DNA from: Geminocystis sp. NIES-3709
GTDB taxonomy: Bacteria > Cyanobacteriota > Cyanobacteriia > Cyanobacteriales > Cyanobacteriaceae
Reading direction: 5' to 3'
Assembly (NCBI RefSeq): GCF_001548115.1
Contig: NZ_AP014821.1
Location: 2,049,262 to 2,113,261, forward strand
DNA: 64,000 nt
In this document: in pieces, positions 36,161 through 45,720 of the stretch
Numbering within the stretch: position 1 is the first letter of the stretch
Layout: each line of letters opens with the position of its first letter
Notes under the pieces: model-generated
What the model was told of the DNA's origin: nothing
The model's input: only the letters and a program-made list of their open reading frames with translations
Database searches by the model: none
Position numbers and translations under genes: made by a program

Positions 36161-36802
36161 ATGAATCCACAATCACCTGTTAGCTTCACGATCGAACAAG
36201 ATATAACTAAAGAAAAAACTGCTGATTTTCTACAATGGCAATGTCAAGTATTAGAGGTGTGTAAAAATGTTGAAGGATATTTAAAAACAGAGAATCTCCC
36301 ACCATTAAAAGGAGTTAGAGATAAATGGCATACAATCCTTTATTTTGATAATGCTGAAAACCTTACTAAATGGTTAGAATCTGATACTCGTCATCAATGG
36401 ATGAAAATGCGAGAAAATATCGGTGGTTATCGCTTTATTGCTTATAAAACGGGTTTTGAAGAATGGTTGCTGAAACAAAAAACCTTACCCCGATGGAAAC
36501 AAGCATTAACAGTATTATTTGGACTTTATCCAACTATTATGTTGCAAACCTTGCTTTTTGTCCATGTACCAGTGCTTGATCATTTTCCTATTCCTGTTCA
36601 AACCCTCATAAAAAATGCTATGGGTTGTTTTGCTTTAACATGGTTTGTAATGCCTATGGTAAGAAAAATTTTTTTATTTTGGATTGAACCTTCTCAACCA
36701 TCCAAAAAAATCAATTTTATTGGAACATTATTAATTTCGATCGGGCTAATATTAATGGTATCTTTATTTCAAAAATTATTACCCTTTCCTTTGATTAGAT
36801 AG
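36161..36802 (+). CDS. ABM-domain (antibiotic biosynthesis monooxygenase-like) membrane protein
   Basis: 213 residues. The N-terminal 95 or so form a ferredoxin-like ABM domain (SFTIEQDITKEKTADFLQW, HTILYFDNAENLTKWLES, RENIGGYRFI). The C-terminal half has three hydrophobic helices at about 118-138 (QALTVLFGLYPTIMLQTLLF), 147-168 and 186-206. The fusion of a dimeric ABM-like domain to a membrane part occurs in other bacteria, but the substrate is unknown and may be a quinone or lipid-like compound; that is inference. Single gene between psbK and ftsH, flanked by copies of a 33-bp repeat. Confidence 0.8.
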   Translation: MNPQSPVSFTIEQDITKEKTADFLQWQCQVLEVCKNVEGYLKTENLPPLKGVRDKWHTILYFDNAENLTKWLESDTRHQWMKMRENIGGYRFIAYKTGFEEWLLKQKTLPRWKQALTVLFGLYPTIMLQTLLFVHVPVLDHFPIPVQTLIKNAMGCFALTWFVMPMVRKIFLFWIEPSQPSKKINFIGTLLISIGLILMVSLFQKLLPFPLIR

Positions 36803-36856
36803 CATTAGAAGGTTTTGATAACGTTCCGTAAAAATAGGTTATACAGGATCAATTGC

Positions 36857-36889
36857 GAAAAAAATGAGAACTATGTTAAGTTTAGTTAA
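36857..36889. repeat. 33-bp repeat upstream of ftsH, copy 2
   Basis: GAAAAAAATGAGAACTATGTT and the following 12 bp match copy 1 at 35843-35875 at 30 of 33 positions, same orientation. It is about 95 bp before the ftsH start, so it may be part of the promoter or leader. Confidence 0.6.
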
Positions 36890-36983
36890 GAAATAGTTGT
36901 TACAATTGATCATAACTAAAAAAAATAGAGCCTAGAACAAGCTAACTACTTATTCCCTCTTTCAACAAAAAATATAAAAAACT

Positions 36984-38864
36984 ATGAAATTATCTTGGCG
37001 TACCGTCCTTTTATGGACAATCCCATTTTTAGTAATCGGCTTTTTCCTGTGGCAAGGAAGTTTTGCCACTAACGTTAGTGATAATAATAATACCGCTAGT
37101 ACCCGCATGACCTATGGAAGATTCTTAGAATACTTAGATAAAGGTCGAGTTAGCAGTGTTGATTTATATGAAAATGGACGAACTGCGATCGTAGAAGCGA
37201 TCGATCCTGAATTACATCAAGTACAAAGATTAAGAGTTGACTTACCCGGTGCATCTCCTGAATTGATCACCAAATTAAGAGAATCCGGAGTTAATTTTGA
37301 CTCTCATCCTTTACGCAACGAGGGTGCTATCTGGGGTATTCTTGGTAACTTAGTTTTCCCAGTATTATTGATTGCTTCTCTATTCTTCCTTTTCCGTCGT
37401 TCCAGTAATATGCCTGGAGGGCCTGGACAAGCGATGAATTTTGGTAAATCTCGCGCTCGTTTTCAGATGGATGCTAAAACAGGGATTCAATTTGACGATG
37501 TGGCAGGTATCGAAGAAGCGAAAGAAGAATTAGAAGAAGTTGTTACTTTCCTTAAACAGCCTGAAAAATTCACTGCGGTAGGTGCAAGAATTCCTAAAGG
37601 TGTTTTATTAGTAGGTCCTCCCGGAACTGGTAAAACTTTACTAGCTAAAGCGATCGCTGGGGAAGCGGGTGTACCTTTCTTCAGTATTTCTGGATCTGAA
37701 TTTGTGGAAATGTTTGTTGGTGTTGGTGCTTCCCGTGTAAGAGACTTATTCAAAAAAGCAAAAGAAAATGCTCCCTGTCTCATTTTTATTGATGAGATTG
37801 ACGCAGTGGGAAGACAAAGAGGAGCAGGTATCGGCGGTGGAAATGATGAAAGAGAACAGACTTTAAACCAACTCTTAACAGAAATGGATGGTTTTGAGGG
37901 TAACACTGGTATTATCGTCATCGCCGCTACTAACCGTGCAGACGTTTTAGACTCTGCTTTAATGCGTCCGGGTCGTTTCGATCGTCAAGTGATGGTTGAT
38001 CCCCCCGATTTCAAGGGCAGAATTGGTGTTTTGGAAGTTCACGCTCGTAACAAAAAATTAGCTTCTAGTGTTTCTATTGAAGCGATCGCCCGTCGTACCC
38101 CTGGTTTTAGTGGTGCGGATTTAGCTAATTTACTCAATGAGGCCGCTATCTTAACCGCCCGTCGTCGTAAATCTGAGATTACCCTTTTAGAAATTGATGA
38201 TGCCGTCGATCGAGTTATTGCAGGTATGGAAGGCACTCCTTTAGTAGATAGTAAAAGTAAACGCTTGATTGCTTATCATGAAGTAGGCCATGCGATCGTT
38301 GGTACTTTATTAAAAGATCATGATCCAGTACAGAAAGTAACTCTTATTCCTCGTGGACAAGCTCAAGGTTTAACATGGTTTACTCCCAACGAAGAACAAG
38401 GATTAACCACCAAAGCCCAATTAATGGCAAGAATTGCCGGAGCAATGGGAGGCAGAGCCGCCGAAGAAGAAGTCTTTGGCTATGACGAAGTAACCACTGG
38501 TGCTGGAGGAGATTTACAACAAGTTACGGGAATGGCTCGTCAAATGGTAACACGATTCGGCATGAGTGAATTAGGCTCACTTTCTTTAGAAGGGCAAAGC
38601 GGAGAAGTATTTCTTGGCGGTGGTTTTATGAACCGTGCAGAATATTCTGAAGAAACGGCATCTCGCATTGACTCTCAAATTAAGACTTTAGCCGAACATG
38701 GACATCAAATTGCTCGTCAAATTGTACGGGATAATCGGGAAGTGATCGATCGTCTAGTCGATTTATTAATTGAAAAAGAAACCATTGACGGTGAGGAATT
38801 TCGTCAAATTGTGGCCGAATACACCACAGTCCCTGAAAAAGAACAATTTGTTCCTCAACTGTAA
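36984..38864 (+). CDS. ftsH: ATP-dependent zinc metalloprotease FtsH (FtsH2-like)
   Basis: 626 residues: an N-terminal membrane helix (about 8-24), a lumenal FtsH-ext domain ([20 protein letters not shown]), a second helix (about 115-136), then the AAA+ ATPase with Walker A GPPGTGKT at 211-218, Walker [13 protein letters not shown], and [23 protein letters not shown]. The zinc site HEVGH starts near residue 432. The sequence closely follows Synechocystis FtsH2 as I know it, the thylakoid subunit of the FtsH2/3 complex that removes photodamaged D1. The start ATG has a poor ribosome-binding site. A strong terminator follows. Confidence 0.95.
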   Translation: MKLSWRTVLLWTIPFLVIGFFLWQGSFATNVSDNNNTASTRMTYGRFLEYLDKGRVSSVDLYENGRTAIVEAIDPELHQVQRLRVDLPGASPELITKLRESGVNFDSHPLRNEGAIWGILGNLVFPVLLIASLFFLFRRSSNMPGGPGQAMNFGKSRARFQMDAKTGIQFDDVAGIEEAKEELEEVVTFLKQPEKFTAVGARIPKGVLLVGPPGTGKTLLAKAIAGEAGVPFFSISGSEFVEMFVGVGASRVRDLFKKAKENAPCLIFIDEIDAVGRQRGAGIGGGNDEREQTLNQLLTEMDGFEGNTGIIVIAATNRADVLDSALMRPGRFDRQVMVDPPDFKGRIGVLEVHARNKKLASSVSIEAIARRTPGFSGADLANLLNEAAILTARRRKSEITLLEIDDAVDRVIAGMEGTPLVDSKSKRLIAYHEVGHAIVGTLLKDHDPVQKVTLIPRGQAQGLTWFTPNEEQGLTTKAQLMARIAGAMGGRAAEEEVFGYDEVTTGAGGDLQQVTGMARQMVTRFGMSELGSLSLEGQSGEVFLGGGFMNRAEYSEETASRIDSQIKTLAEHGHQIARQIVRDNREVIDRLVDLLIEKETIDGEEFRQIVAEYTTVPEKEQFVPQL

Positions 38865-38882
38865 ATTTTGATTTTCACTTTT

Positions 38883-38911
38883 CCCCCTGAATTACTCAGG
38901 GGGTTTTTTAT
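38883..38911 (+). terminator. rho-independent terminator of ftsH
   Basis: CCCCCTGA, a five-base loop ATTAC, and TCAGGGGG form a perfect 8-bp stem followed by TTTTTTATTTTT, 18 bp after the ftsH stop codon. Confidence 0.9.
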
Positions 38912-38966
38912 TTTTAGTGAAATTTTGTATCAAGATGAATTACTACTTATTACTCACAAATTTATA

Positions 38967-39030
38967 TCTTGCACTTCTATCATAAATTCTCGATGACGAG
39001 AGATAAAAGTGACAAGAATTTATTTTTCTC
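38967..39030. repeat. dispersed intergenic repeat, copy B
   Basis: The first 24 bp are identical to 18661-18684 and the next 35 bp are similar. This copy follows the ftsH terminator and ends before pilQ's 3' end. Confidence 0.7.
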
Positions 39031-39068
39031 GTTTTATCTAGTTGGTGTTATTCTACCAGTACATCAGT

Positions 39069-40940
39069 TTAATAAGGATTAGTTGGAACATTTAAACCTC
39101 GATCGCGCAAGAAGTCACCCGTTTCACGAGAAGGAGTATAATTATAGCCAAAACCACTATTATTTTCGGCGTCATCAATAACTTGAGGCGTGAGCATCAC
39201 GATAACCTCCGATCGACGATTATCCTTGTTTGTGGCACGGAATAAGGTACCAATAAGAGGTAAATCACCTAAAATAGGCACTTTTGACACCGTATTTCTT
39301 TCCTCATCGGTAATAATACCTGATAAAATGATAGTTTGTCCATCTCGTAAACGAATTTTACCAGAGCTTACATTTCTTTTGATTAATGGAGTAATAATAT
39401 TAGAAGCACCACCACCACTATCAAAAGTTTGTGGAGTACCAGGGGTGGAAATGGAAGGAGACACTTCTAAACTAATAAAACCATTATCGTCAATTTTAGA
39501 AATGTTAACAGAAAGAATTAAACCGGCGGGAGTGATTTCTGGAGTAATAGTTCTAATACCAGTTTCAGGATCAACTTCGGTTACAACACTGGTAACAATA
39601 TCCTGAACTAGTTCAACTGTACCTACTTGCCCTTCTTGCACTACAAGAGTAGGATCTGTTAAAACCTTTCCGTTACCCGATTGAATATTCGCTCGGATTT
39701 GTGCAATAAAAGCCTGTGGGACATTAAAATTACGTCCTAGTACACTACCTAGTGATTGATTAATATCTAAATTTTGTAAATCTGCTCCCGTCTCGCTAGG
39801 AGTAATACGACCTGTATTTGGATTTCCCGGACTTGGAAATCCTCTGAGATTTTGCGAACTTGTCCCAAAGTTAATAACTCCTAAGCCCCCCTGTTGAATA
39901 ATTCCTGTATCACCAACTGCCCCAGAAAAACTCATTCCAAAGCTAGTATTATTATCTAAAGCAATATCAATTACTTTGACATTAACAGCTACTTGACGAC
40001 GACGAATATCTAGTTGAGTTAAAAAATTAGTTGCCACCTGTATTAAATGAGGTTCTCCGACTAAGGTAATCGTTTCATGAACTGGATCTGCGTGAACAGT
40101 TAAACCTTCTAAAACTAAAACTTCTCCTTCTTTTGGTTTTATATCAAGAGGAATTACCGTGTATTCTTCTGTAATATCTTCTACCGCAATGTCCGAAGTT
40201 TGTTGTCCTGTTACCTGTCCTGTATCTGTACGAACAATATCTCTTCTTTCTCGTGTTTCTACTAATTGAATAATGTTACCTTGAGCACCTAAAGTACCCA
40301 AAAATCTTGCGGCACCTACCGCACTATACTGATTTAAACGAATGCTACGAGTTATCGTATTTTTCACCGATGGTGGTAATTTACTACCCACAAAAATAGT
40401 ATTACCTTGACGGTTTGCTTTTAAGCCAGAAATCATTAATACACTATTAAAAACATCTTGTACGGGTTCGTCTTGTAAATCTAAGGAAACGGTACTCGTG
40501 GTTTGTCCTTCTGCCTGTTGATCTGTGAAAATTATATTTAATCCTGCGGCTCGACTCAATAATGCTAATACTTCTGTTGCAGGTGCATCTCTTAGTACTA
40601 AACGAGGAACTGTTGCATTCGTTCCTAAGTCAATAATAGGAAAATTATTTGTAACATTAGAAACCGACATATCTCCGACGGGAGGAGCTACCGCTCTGGA
40701 AAAAGGAGGTGGCACTGGTTGTGTATTTTCAACGATTTTGCCATCAATTTTGATGGTAGGATTCGGAACAAGAACATCTTGTTCATTAGATGGAAAAGTT
40801 TGAGCGATCGAATCTGGGGGGGGTTGAATCTTAAGTTTTTTATTAATACTAGGATTTGCTATTGCTAGAGATTGCCAGCACAGAAGAATAACAGCACTAC
40901 TGCTCAAAAACTTGATTTGATTAAAAGAAAATTTGATCAT
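39069..40940 (-). CDS. pilQ: type IV pilus secretin PilQ
   Basis: 623 residues. A signal peptide (FLSSSAVILLCWQSLAIA) is followed by about 90 Pro/Asn-rich residues, an STN/secretin N-terminal domain (PRLVLRDAPATEVLALLSRA), N1-type domains with IRLNQYSAVGAARFLGTLG, and the C-terminal secretin barrel (DPTLVVQEGQVGTVELVQDI, KIRLRDGQTIILSGII, VSKVPILGDLPLIGTLFR). It forms the outer membrane channel for pili used in motility and DNA uptake. The AMIN domain that normally binds peptidoglycan near the N-terminus is not visible. It is the last gene of pilM-N-O-Q, with a 95-bp gap before it. Confidence 0.92.
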   Translation of the reverse strand: MIKFSFNQIKFLSSSAVILLCWQSLAIANPSINKKLKIQPPPDSIAQTFPSNEQDVLVPNPTIKIDGKIVENTQPVPPPFSRAVAPPVGDMSVSNVTNNFPIIDLGTNATVPRLVLRDAPATEVLALLSRAAGLNIIFTDQQAEGQTTSTVSLDLQDEPVQDVFNSVLMISGLKANRQGNTIFVGSKLPPSVKNTITRSIRLNQYSAVGAARFLGTLGAQGNIIQLVETRERRDIVRTDTGQVTGQQTSDIAVEDITEEYTVIPLDIKPKEGEVLVLEGLTVHADPVHETITLVGEPHLIQVATNFLTQLDIRRRQVAVNVKVIDIALDNNTSFGMSFSGAVGDTGIIQQGGLGVINFGTSSQNLRGFPSPGNPNTGRITPSETGADLQNLDINQSLGSVLGRNFNVPQAFIAQIRANIQSGNGKVLTDPTLVVQEGQVGTVELVQDIVTSVVTEVDPETGIRTITPEITPAGLILSVNISKIDDNGFISLEVSPSISTPGTPQTFDSGGGASNIITPLIKRNVSSGKIRLRDGQTIILSGIITDEERNTVSKVPILGDLPLIGTLFRATNKDNRRSEVIVMLTPQVIDDAENNSGFGYNYTPSRETGDFLRDRGLNVPTNPY

Positions 40941-41035
40941 CGATTTTAACTCCTACACACGATTAAATTTTAAAGGATAAAATTAGGATAATGAAATAAA
41001 GGTTTGCAATTCGTCATAAATAAAAAAGACCTAAC

Positions 41036-41860
41036 CTAGTTAGCTGGTTGTTCACCTTCGGCTGGAGGAGTACCTTCTGCTGGTGGTGTAGTGCCTTCGG
41101 CTGGAGGAGTACCTTCTGCTGGCGGTGTAGTAGTTTCTGCTGGTGGTGCCTCTGGAGGTTGTATATTGGGAAATACAGCTTTTAAAGTTAAAGTAGTTTT
41201 TAGGGTTGGCTCCCCAACGGTTAGTAATTGGTCATTTTCAAATAAATATTGGGTAGGATTAATAGTAGAAGTACTCAAATTTTGGACAACTATCAGTGGT
41301 TGTAACCTTTCTATATCTTGTAAAAAAAGTTGTAACTGATTAAACGTACCTTCCAAGTCAAGATTAATGGTTTTTACTTCAAAATTATTAGTAGCAAGAC
41401 TACCAAGAGAATCATCAGCAACCACTTGTTTTTCGCCGGCGGGAACGTAACTATTCATTTTCACGTTACTAAAATTGGTGAAACTATTGACATCCAACAA
41501 TAGAGTATCTATGGTTTCGTCATTAGAGAATAGTTGCATTACATCTTCTTTAAGATCTTTCGTTTCTTGTAATTCATTCTGTTTCCCAGCAATAATTTGT
41601 TCTAATTCAGTAGAACTTAGTTGACTTAACTGAGATTGTTTTTCTTGTTTTTGGTTATTTAATTCTGATAATTCAGTCCAAATAGGAAGCACTTGAGACC
41701 AAAAAAGATAAGCGGCAATTAAGAATCCACCTACCCCAATGGCGATACCAGAAACCTGGGGAGTAAATGTAATGCCAAATGCTTGAGGATAATCACCTGA
41801 TTCCCCAAATCCGTCATCTTGGGGATCAAATTCGTCAGACGTGGTAAAAGATGTTGTCAT
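41036..41860 (-). CDS. pilO: type IV pilus assembly protein PilO
   Basis: 274 residues. It has an acidic N-terminal tail, one membrane helix at about 34-55 (VSGIAIGVGGFLIAAYLFWS), a coiled coil (LNNQKQEKQSQLSQLSSTEL), then the ferredoxin-like PilO domain. The last 40 residues are tandem PPAEGT units, encoded by a GGAGTACCTTCTGCTGG-type repeat at about 41055-41145. PilO pairs with PilN in the inner-membrane alignment complex. It overlaps pilN's stop codon by 4 bp (ATGA), so the two are translationally coupled. The proline-rich tail may reach through the peptidoglycan; that is inference. Confidence 0.85.
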   Translation of the reverse strand: MTTSFTTSDEFDPQDDGFGESGDYPQAFGITFTPQVSGIAIGVGGFLIAAYLFWSQVLPIWTELSELNNQKQEKQSQLSQLSSTELEQIIAGKQNELQETKDLKEDVMQLFSNDETIDTLLLDVNSFTNFSNVKMNSYVPAGEKQVVADDSLGSLATNNFEVKTINLDLEGTFNQLQLFLQDIERLQPLIVVQNLSTSTINPTQYLFENDQLLTVGEPTLKTTLTLKAVFPNIQPPEAPPAETTTPPAEGTPPAEGTTPPAEGTPPAEGEQPAN

Positions 41861-42696
41861 TGAGTTGTTTCTCCTTCTGCTGGTGTTTCTGTTTTTGTTT
41901 CAGGTTCAGCTACAGGTTGTAACCGTAAAGCTCCTTTTCTTTGTAGATAGGTCAATCTTGACACAAGACCGATAGCACCTCTACGATTGAGAAGATTCAG
42001 TAATTCCTCTGAGGATTTATCATTAATTTCGGTGTTAATGGTATAGAGAAATACTTTTGGTAAGGTCACGTTGACAGACTCCGTGTTGGTATCTACCGAT
42101 GTAGGAGCAATGTTGTCATTACCGATTATTTGAGATCGACTAGAAACCACAGTACCCGGATTGTCAGCTATACTTGTCGTGACTAATGTAGTTGCTTCTG
42201 GATTAAGAAAACGAGAGTTTTTTAGAGTTAATAAAAAATCATTAACAAGATCATAGGAATCGGCATAACCATTAATGATGAGAGATTTGTTTCCCGATTG
42301 GTTAATAGTCTGAATTTGAATCCCTGAAGGAGTGACACTACCAATTTCTGATAACATGGCAGACCAAGGTTTAATTTGGTTAAAGACACTAACCAAAATA
42401 CCTATTTCATTACTAATAGCATCTATTTCTGTCTGAATTTGTTGAACTTGAGTATTTTGTCCTTGTAATCGTTGTATTTCTGCATCTAACTCAGCGATCG
42501 TTTTGTTAGTTGCGGCTTTTTGATTATTTAGGAAAAATAATGCCCCTCCCGTAGCGGCAATGAAACCGACGGCGACACCAGTACCAATCAAAATGGGTAA
42601 CTGAATGGTTTTAGGAGTTGTTTTTTTAAATGCAGTGGTACCACTAGATGCGTCTAATTTACGATCCTTAAGGAAATTAATATCAATGTTGTACAT
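41857..42696 (-). CDS. pilN: type IV pilus assembly protein PilN
   Basis: 279 residues. The start MYNIDINFLKDRK is the conserved PilM-binding PilN tail (IDINFL). A membrane helix at about 33-55 (LPILIGTGVAVGFIAATGGA) and a coiled coil (IQRLQGQNTQVQQIQTEIDA) precede the ferredoxin-like PilN domain (PSGIQIQTINQSGNKSLIIN). It starts 2 bp after the pilM stop and overlaps pilO by 4 bp. The acidic C-terminal tail (PETKTETPAEGE) resembles the PilO repeats. Confidence 0.9.
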   Translation of the reverse strand: MYNIDINFLKDRKLDASSGTTAFKKTTPKTIQLPILIGTGVAVGFIAATGGALFFLNNQKAATNKTIAELDAEIQRLQGQNTQVQQIQTEIDAISNEIGILVSVFNQIKPWSAMLSEIGSVTPSGIQIQTINQSGNKSLIINGYADSYDLVNDFLLTLKNSRFLNPEATTLVTTSIADNPGTVVSSRSQIIGNDNIAPTSVDTNTESVNVTLPKVFLYTINTEINDKSSEELLNLLNRRGAIGLVSRLTYLQRKGALRLQPVAEPETKTETPAEGETTQ

Positions 42697-42698
42697 AA

Positions 42699-43811
42699 TT
42701 AACTCATCCTCATACCTAAACCGATTACTGTACCTAATCCGGCTCTTTGCATGACAGATAAATCCTCTTTAAATGTTAAAGATAAAGCCGAAATTGGATC
42801 AATCTGCATTGCTGGAAGACTCAATTTTTTAGTAAAAAACTCGTCAATTTGAGCTAATCCGGAACCAGGTCCTGCTAAAAGCAATTGTACTACTTCTACA
42901 TCACCACTTTGGTTAAGATAGAAATTGATCGATCGACGCAATTCATCTACTAATTCCCCTAAAACCCTTAACAGAGAATCCATCCCCGGATTAATCCATG
43001 TTTGACTACTGGTGGTATTAGTTGTCGTTTGCTCTGGATTATTAGGGATCGTAATCTCTTGAAGTAATTCTGTATTTTTAGAAGTGGGTAAATTCATGGC
43101 TTGGGCTAAAGCCGTTTGCATTTGATAAGTACCGATGGGAATTGTTCGAGAAAATTGAGGCACACCTTCCACAATAATAGCGATTTCTGTAGTATCAAAT
43201 TCAATATCTACTAAAACCACTGCTTCACTGGGAGAAAATTGTTTTAATTGCTCTTTGATAGTTCTAATTAAAGCAAAACTATTGATTTCTAGCACATTAA
43301 CTTTTAAACCCGCTTGTTGAAAAGTCTCCAAATATAAATCAGTAACTTCTCGACGAGTTGCCACTAATAAAACTTGTACTTTTTCAATGCCATCATCATC
43401 TACAAAATAGCCCAATTTTTGATAATCGAGATCGACTTCTTCTCTGGGATAGGGTAGATAAAGACTAGCCTCATGGTTTAGTACTTGATCCCGTAATTCC
43501 TGATCATTTAATTCAGCAGGAATGGGAATAATACGAATAATCGACTCTTTCATTGGTACGGCGGTAGCGATTTGTTTGGGTTTAACTTTCGCTTCCTTCA
43601 ATAATTGATCGATTAATTCTGCCAATCCGGGAGAATCAACAATTTGTCCCTCTTCAAAAATATTATCCGGAACATCGATCGAATGATATTTTAAAAGTTT
43701 ATATTGTTGTCCTTTTTTTGCTAGTTGAGCTAGGGTAATTTTGTCAGGATTAATTTCTATTCCTACTCCATTACTGCCTCCTCCAAGCAAATTGTCAAAA
43801 AAACTTAACAT
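42699..43811 (-). CDS. pilM: type IV pilus assembly protein PilM
   Basis: 370-residue actin-like cytoplasmic protein of the pilus platform. It has the N-terminal VGIEINPDKITLAQL, AVPMKESIIRIIPIPAEL, VVLVDIEFDTTEIAI (phosphate-binding part), and LLAGPGSGLAQIDEFF at the nucleotide pocket. A Thr/Asn/Gln-rich insert occurs at about 262-275. PilM binds the N-terminal tail of PilN, the next gene. It is the first gene of the operon and starts 230 bp from the divergent gene at 44109. Confidence 0.92.
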   Translation of the reverse strand: MLSFFDNLLGGGSNGVGIEINPDKITLAQLAKKGQQYKLLKYHSIDVPDNIFEEGQIVDSPGLAELIDQLLKEAKVKPKQIATAVPMKESIIRIIPIPAELNDQELRDQVLNHEASLYLPYPREEVDLDYQKLGYFVDDDGIEKVQVLLVATRREVTDLYLETFQQAGLKVNVLEINSFALIRTIKEQLKQFSPSEAVVLVDIEFDTTEIAIIVEGVPQFSRTIPIGTYQMQTALAQAMNLPTSKNTELLQEITIPNNPEQTTTNTTSSQTWINPGMDSLLRVLGELVDELRRSINFYLNQSGDVEVVQLLLAGPGSGLAQIDEFFTKKLSLPAMQIDPISALSLTFKEDLSVMQRAGLGTVIGLGMRMS

Positions 43812-44108
43812 TGTCCCTGCTCCTTTTCCGTATTTTTACGGATTCAAGATAAAGATTTTATAAACATATATTACCCTATTCAAATTAATAGATGATCATT
43901 TTAATTTTTAGGGATAAAAAATTATAATTTAATATTATCTCACTGTAGCAAAACGACTCTGTTAATTTTTTTTATGTTTTATCTTTTTGATTTTAGGTGT
44001 TAGATAATCAAAACCGTAATTAGGTTGTATAGCGATTATTAGTTAGTGTGGTTGGCAAATAAACCAAATTTATCTAAACTCAAGTTAAAATGTAACTATA
44101 GTAGTCAA

Positions 44109-44414
44109 ATGCCCAAAAAGAAAATGAGTGAGACATTATCCCGAAAATTAAAAAAAATTTATCGCCAAGAAAAAATATCGACTTTTCTGGTTACTTTTGG
44201 GGTTGCAGATGCCATGTTAGGAGGCTTTAGTCAACGGTGGACTCTATTATCATTAGGTGTTTCGATCGCTGTTGCCGGAGGTGTGATAGGATGGTTACAA
44301 ATCGAAAAAGCCCGCAAAGTAGCTTCTTTATCTACTCCAAGAAGGTATCTTTCTCCCAGTCGTACTAATTTACAACCACTCCCTACTCTCAAAAGAAAAC
44401 AAGATTATCGATAA
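44109..44414 (+). CDS. small membrane-associated hypothetical protein
   Basis: About 101 residues from ATG 44109 (MPKKKMSETLSRKLKKIYR); a GTG at 44046 would add 21 residues with no clear ribosome-binding site. A basic N-terminus is followed by two weakly hydrophobic segments (about 28-45, STFLVTFGVADAMLGG, and 48-66, WTLLSLGVSIAVAGGVIGWL), then a basic Ser/Arg/Pro-rich tail. It looks like a small membrane protein. No family recognised. It converges with the GHL10 gene 20 bp downstream. Confidence 0.6.
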   Translation: MPKKKMSETLSRKLKKIYRQEKISTFLVTFGVADAMLGGFSQRWTLLSLGVSIAVAGGVIGWLQIEKARKVASLSTPRRYLSPSRTNLQPLPTLKRKQDYR

Positions 44415-44434
44415 AAACTAGGTTTATTTTTTAC

Positions 44435-45607
44435 TTAGTTATTAATTGTAAATCGATCGAGTTTTTGAGAGAACAAATTTTGTAAAAAAGATTGTCTTTG
44501 CGTTGCCGTTTCAGGGCCAAAATTCCATAAACTTTCATAAAAGAAAAATCCTACTCCTCCAAAACCTTTTTCTCTGGTGGAATTTACCTGCTCATTAATT
44601 AAATCAAAACCGATTGATCGACCTTTTAAGCCTGTTAAAATACCGATAGCAGTGGGAATATGATCTTTAGCCAATTTTAAGTCTTTTTGAGCTAATTCTC
44701 TATTAAAAGAATCCATATTATTACGATAAATTTGCACAATTAATTCTTCGACTAAACCTTTTCTTTCCCATTTTGCCCAATCCATTAAAAACTCATTTTT
44801 AGAAAACTCTTGAGGATTGGGAGAAACTGAGACAATTACATTATTTTTTACCTGTTTAATTAACTTAAATAAAGTCTCCATATAATTAGTAATTTTATCT
44901 GCTCGCCATTGTATCCAATCGGGATTTTTAGAATCTAATGGAGGTAAATTTCCTTGATGTTCTCTACGATATAATTCTACTGTATAAGGATCATAACCAA
45001 ATTGAGAAGGATAACCAAAATGATCATCGACTTGGATACCATCAATATCATATTTACTGACAATTTCTAAGATTAAATCAGCGATAAAATTTTGTACTTC
45101 TGGATTCAAGGGATTTAACCAAACTCTTTCATGAACATTTCCTTCTAACCAAATTTTACTACCGTCTTGTCTTTGAGTTAACCATTGTGGGTGAAGTTTA
45201 GCTAACTGAGAATCTGCTGGTGCCATAAATCCAAATTCAAACCAAGGTATCACTGCTATTTTTCTACTATGAGATTCTTTAATGATTTCTGTTAATACAT
45301 CTCGATTTTGTAATCCTTCTGTGGGATCAATTTTTATGCCCGTGATATTTTCTGCTACTTGACTAGGATATAAGGTATAACCCCAATTCCATAAGGTGGG
45401 ATATACTGTGTTAAAGTTTAGTTGGTTTAAAGTTTCGATCGCATTTTTAGTTTTGTCTTTTGAGAATAAAACATCACTGTCAATATTTGTTAGCCAAACA
45501 CCTCTAATTTCTCTATTTTTCAGGGGTTGACTATAGGAAATTTGACTAATACTATAAATAAGAATAAGAGTCAAAAAAAATACTAAAATTAGGCGAAAAA
45601 GTCTCAT
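44435..45607 (-). CDS. GHL10-type glycoside hydrolase family protein (exported)
   Basis: 390 residues. A signal peptide (LILVFFLTLILIYSISQI) precedes a TIM-barrel domain of the glycosyl-hydrolase-like 10 (PF02638) type. Visible: REIRGVWLTNIDSDVLFS, FNTVYPTLWNWGYTLYPS, VIPWFEFGFMAP, RVWLNPLNPEVQNFI, KYDIDGIQVDDHFGYPSQFG (likely catalytic acidic pair), and GFGGVGFFFYESLW at the end. Members may act on cell-wall or exopolysaccharide chains; the substrate is not known. Start ATG at 45607 is directly upstream of the signal sequence. Divergent from the HTH gene. Confidence 0.82.
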   Translation of the reverse strand: MRLFRLILVFFLTLILIYSISQISYSQPLKNREIRGVWLTNIDSDVLFSKDKTKNAIETLNQLNFNTVYPTLWNWGYTLYPSQVAENITGIKIDPTEGLQNRDVLTEIIKESHSRKIAVIPWFEFGFMAPADSQLAKLHPQWLTQRQDGSKIWLEGNVHERVWLNPLNPEVQNFIADLILEIVSKYDIDGIQVDDHFGYPSQFGYDPYTVELYRREHQGNLPPLDSKNPDWIQWRADKITNYMETLFKLIKQVKNNVIVSVSPNPQEFSKNEFLMDWAKWERKGLVEELIVQIYRNNMDSFNRELAQKDLKLAKDHIPTAIGILTGLKGRSIGFDLINEQVNSTREKGFGGVGFFFYESLWNFGPETATQRQSFLQNLFSQKLDRFTINN

Positions 45608-45720
45608 ATTTTAAAATTTAATTAAGTTTCATTACAAGGGTATAATTTTTGAAAAAATAGCTACAAATAAAAGATACCATAGATACCAAAATTACTATTT
45701 TATTCCGTTATCGATCGTTT

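Noticed and set aside
37487-38236. Minus-strand frames across ftsH
   Set aside because: Shadows of the strongly conserved AAA+ domain.
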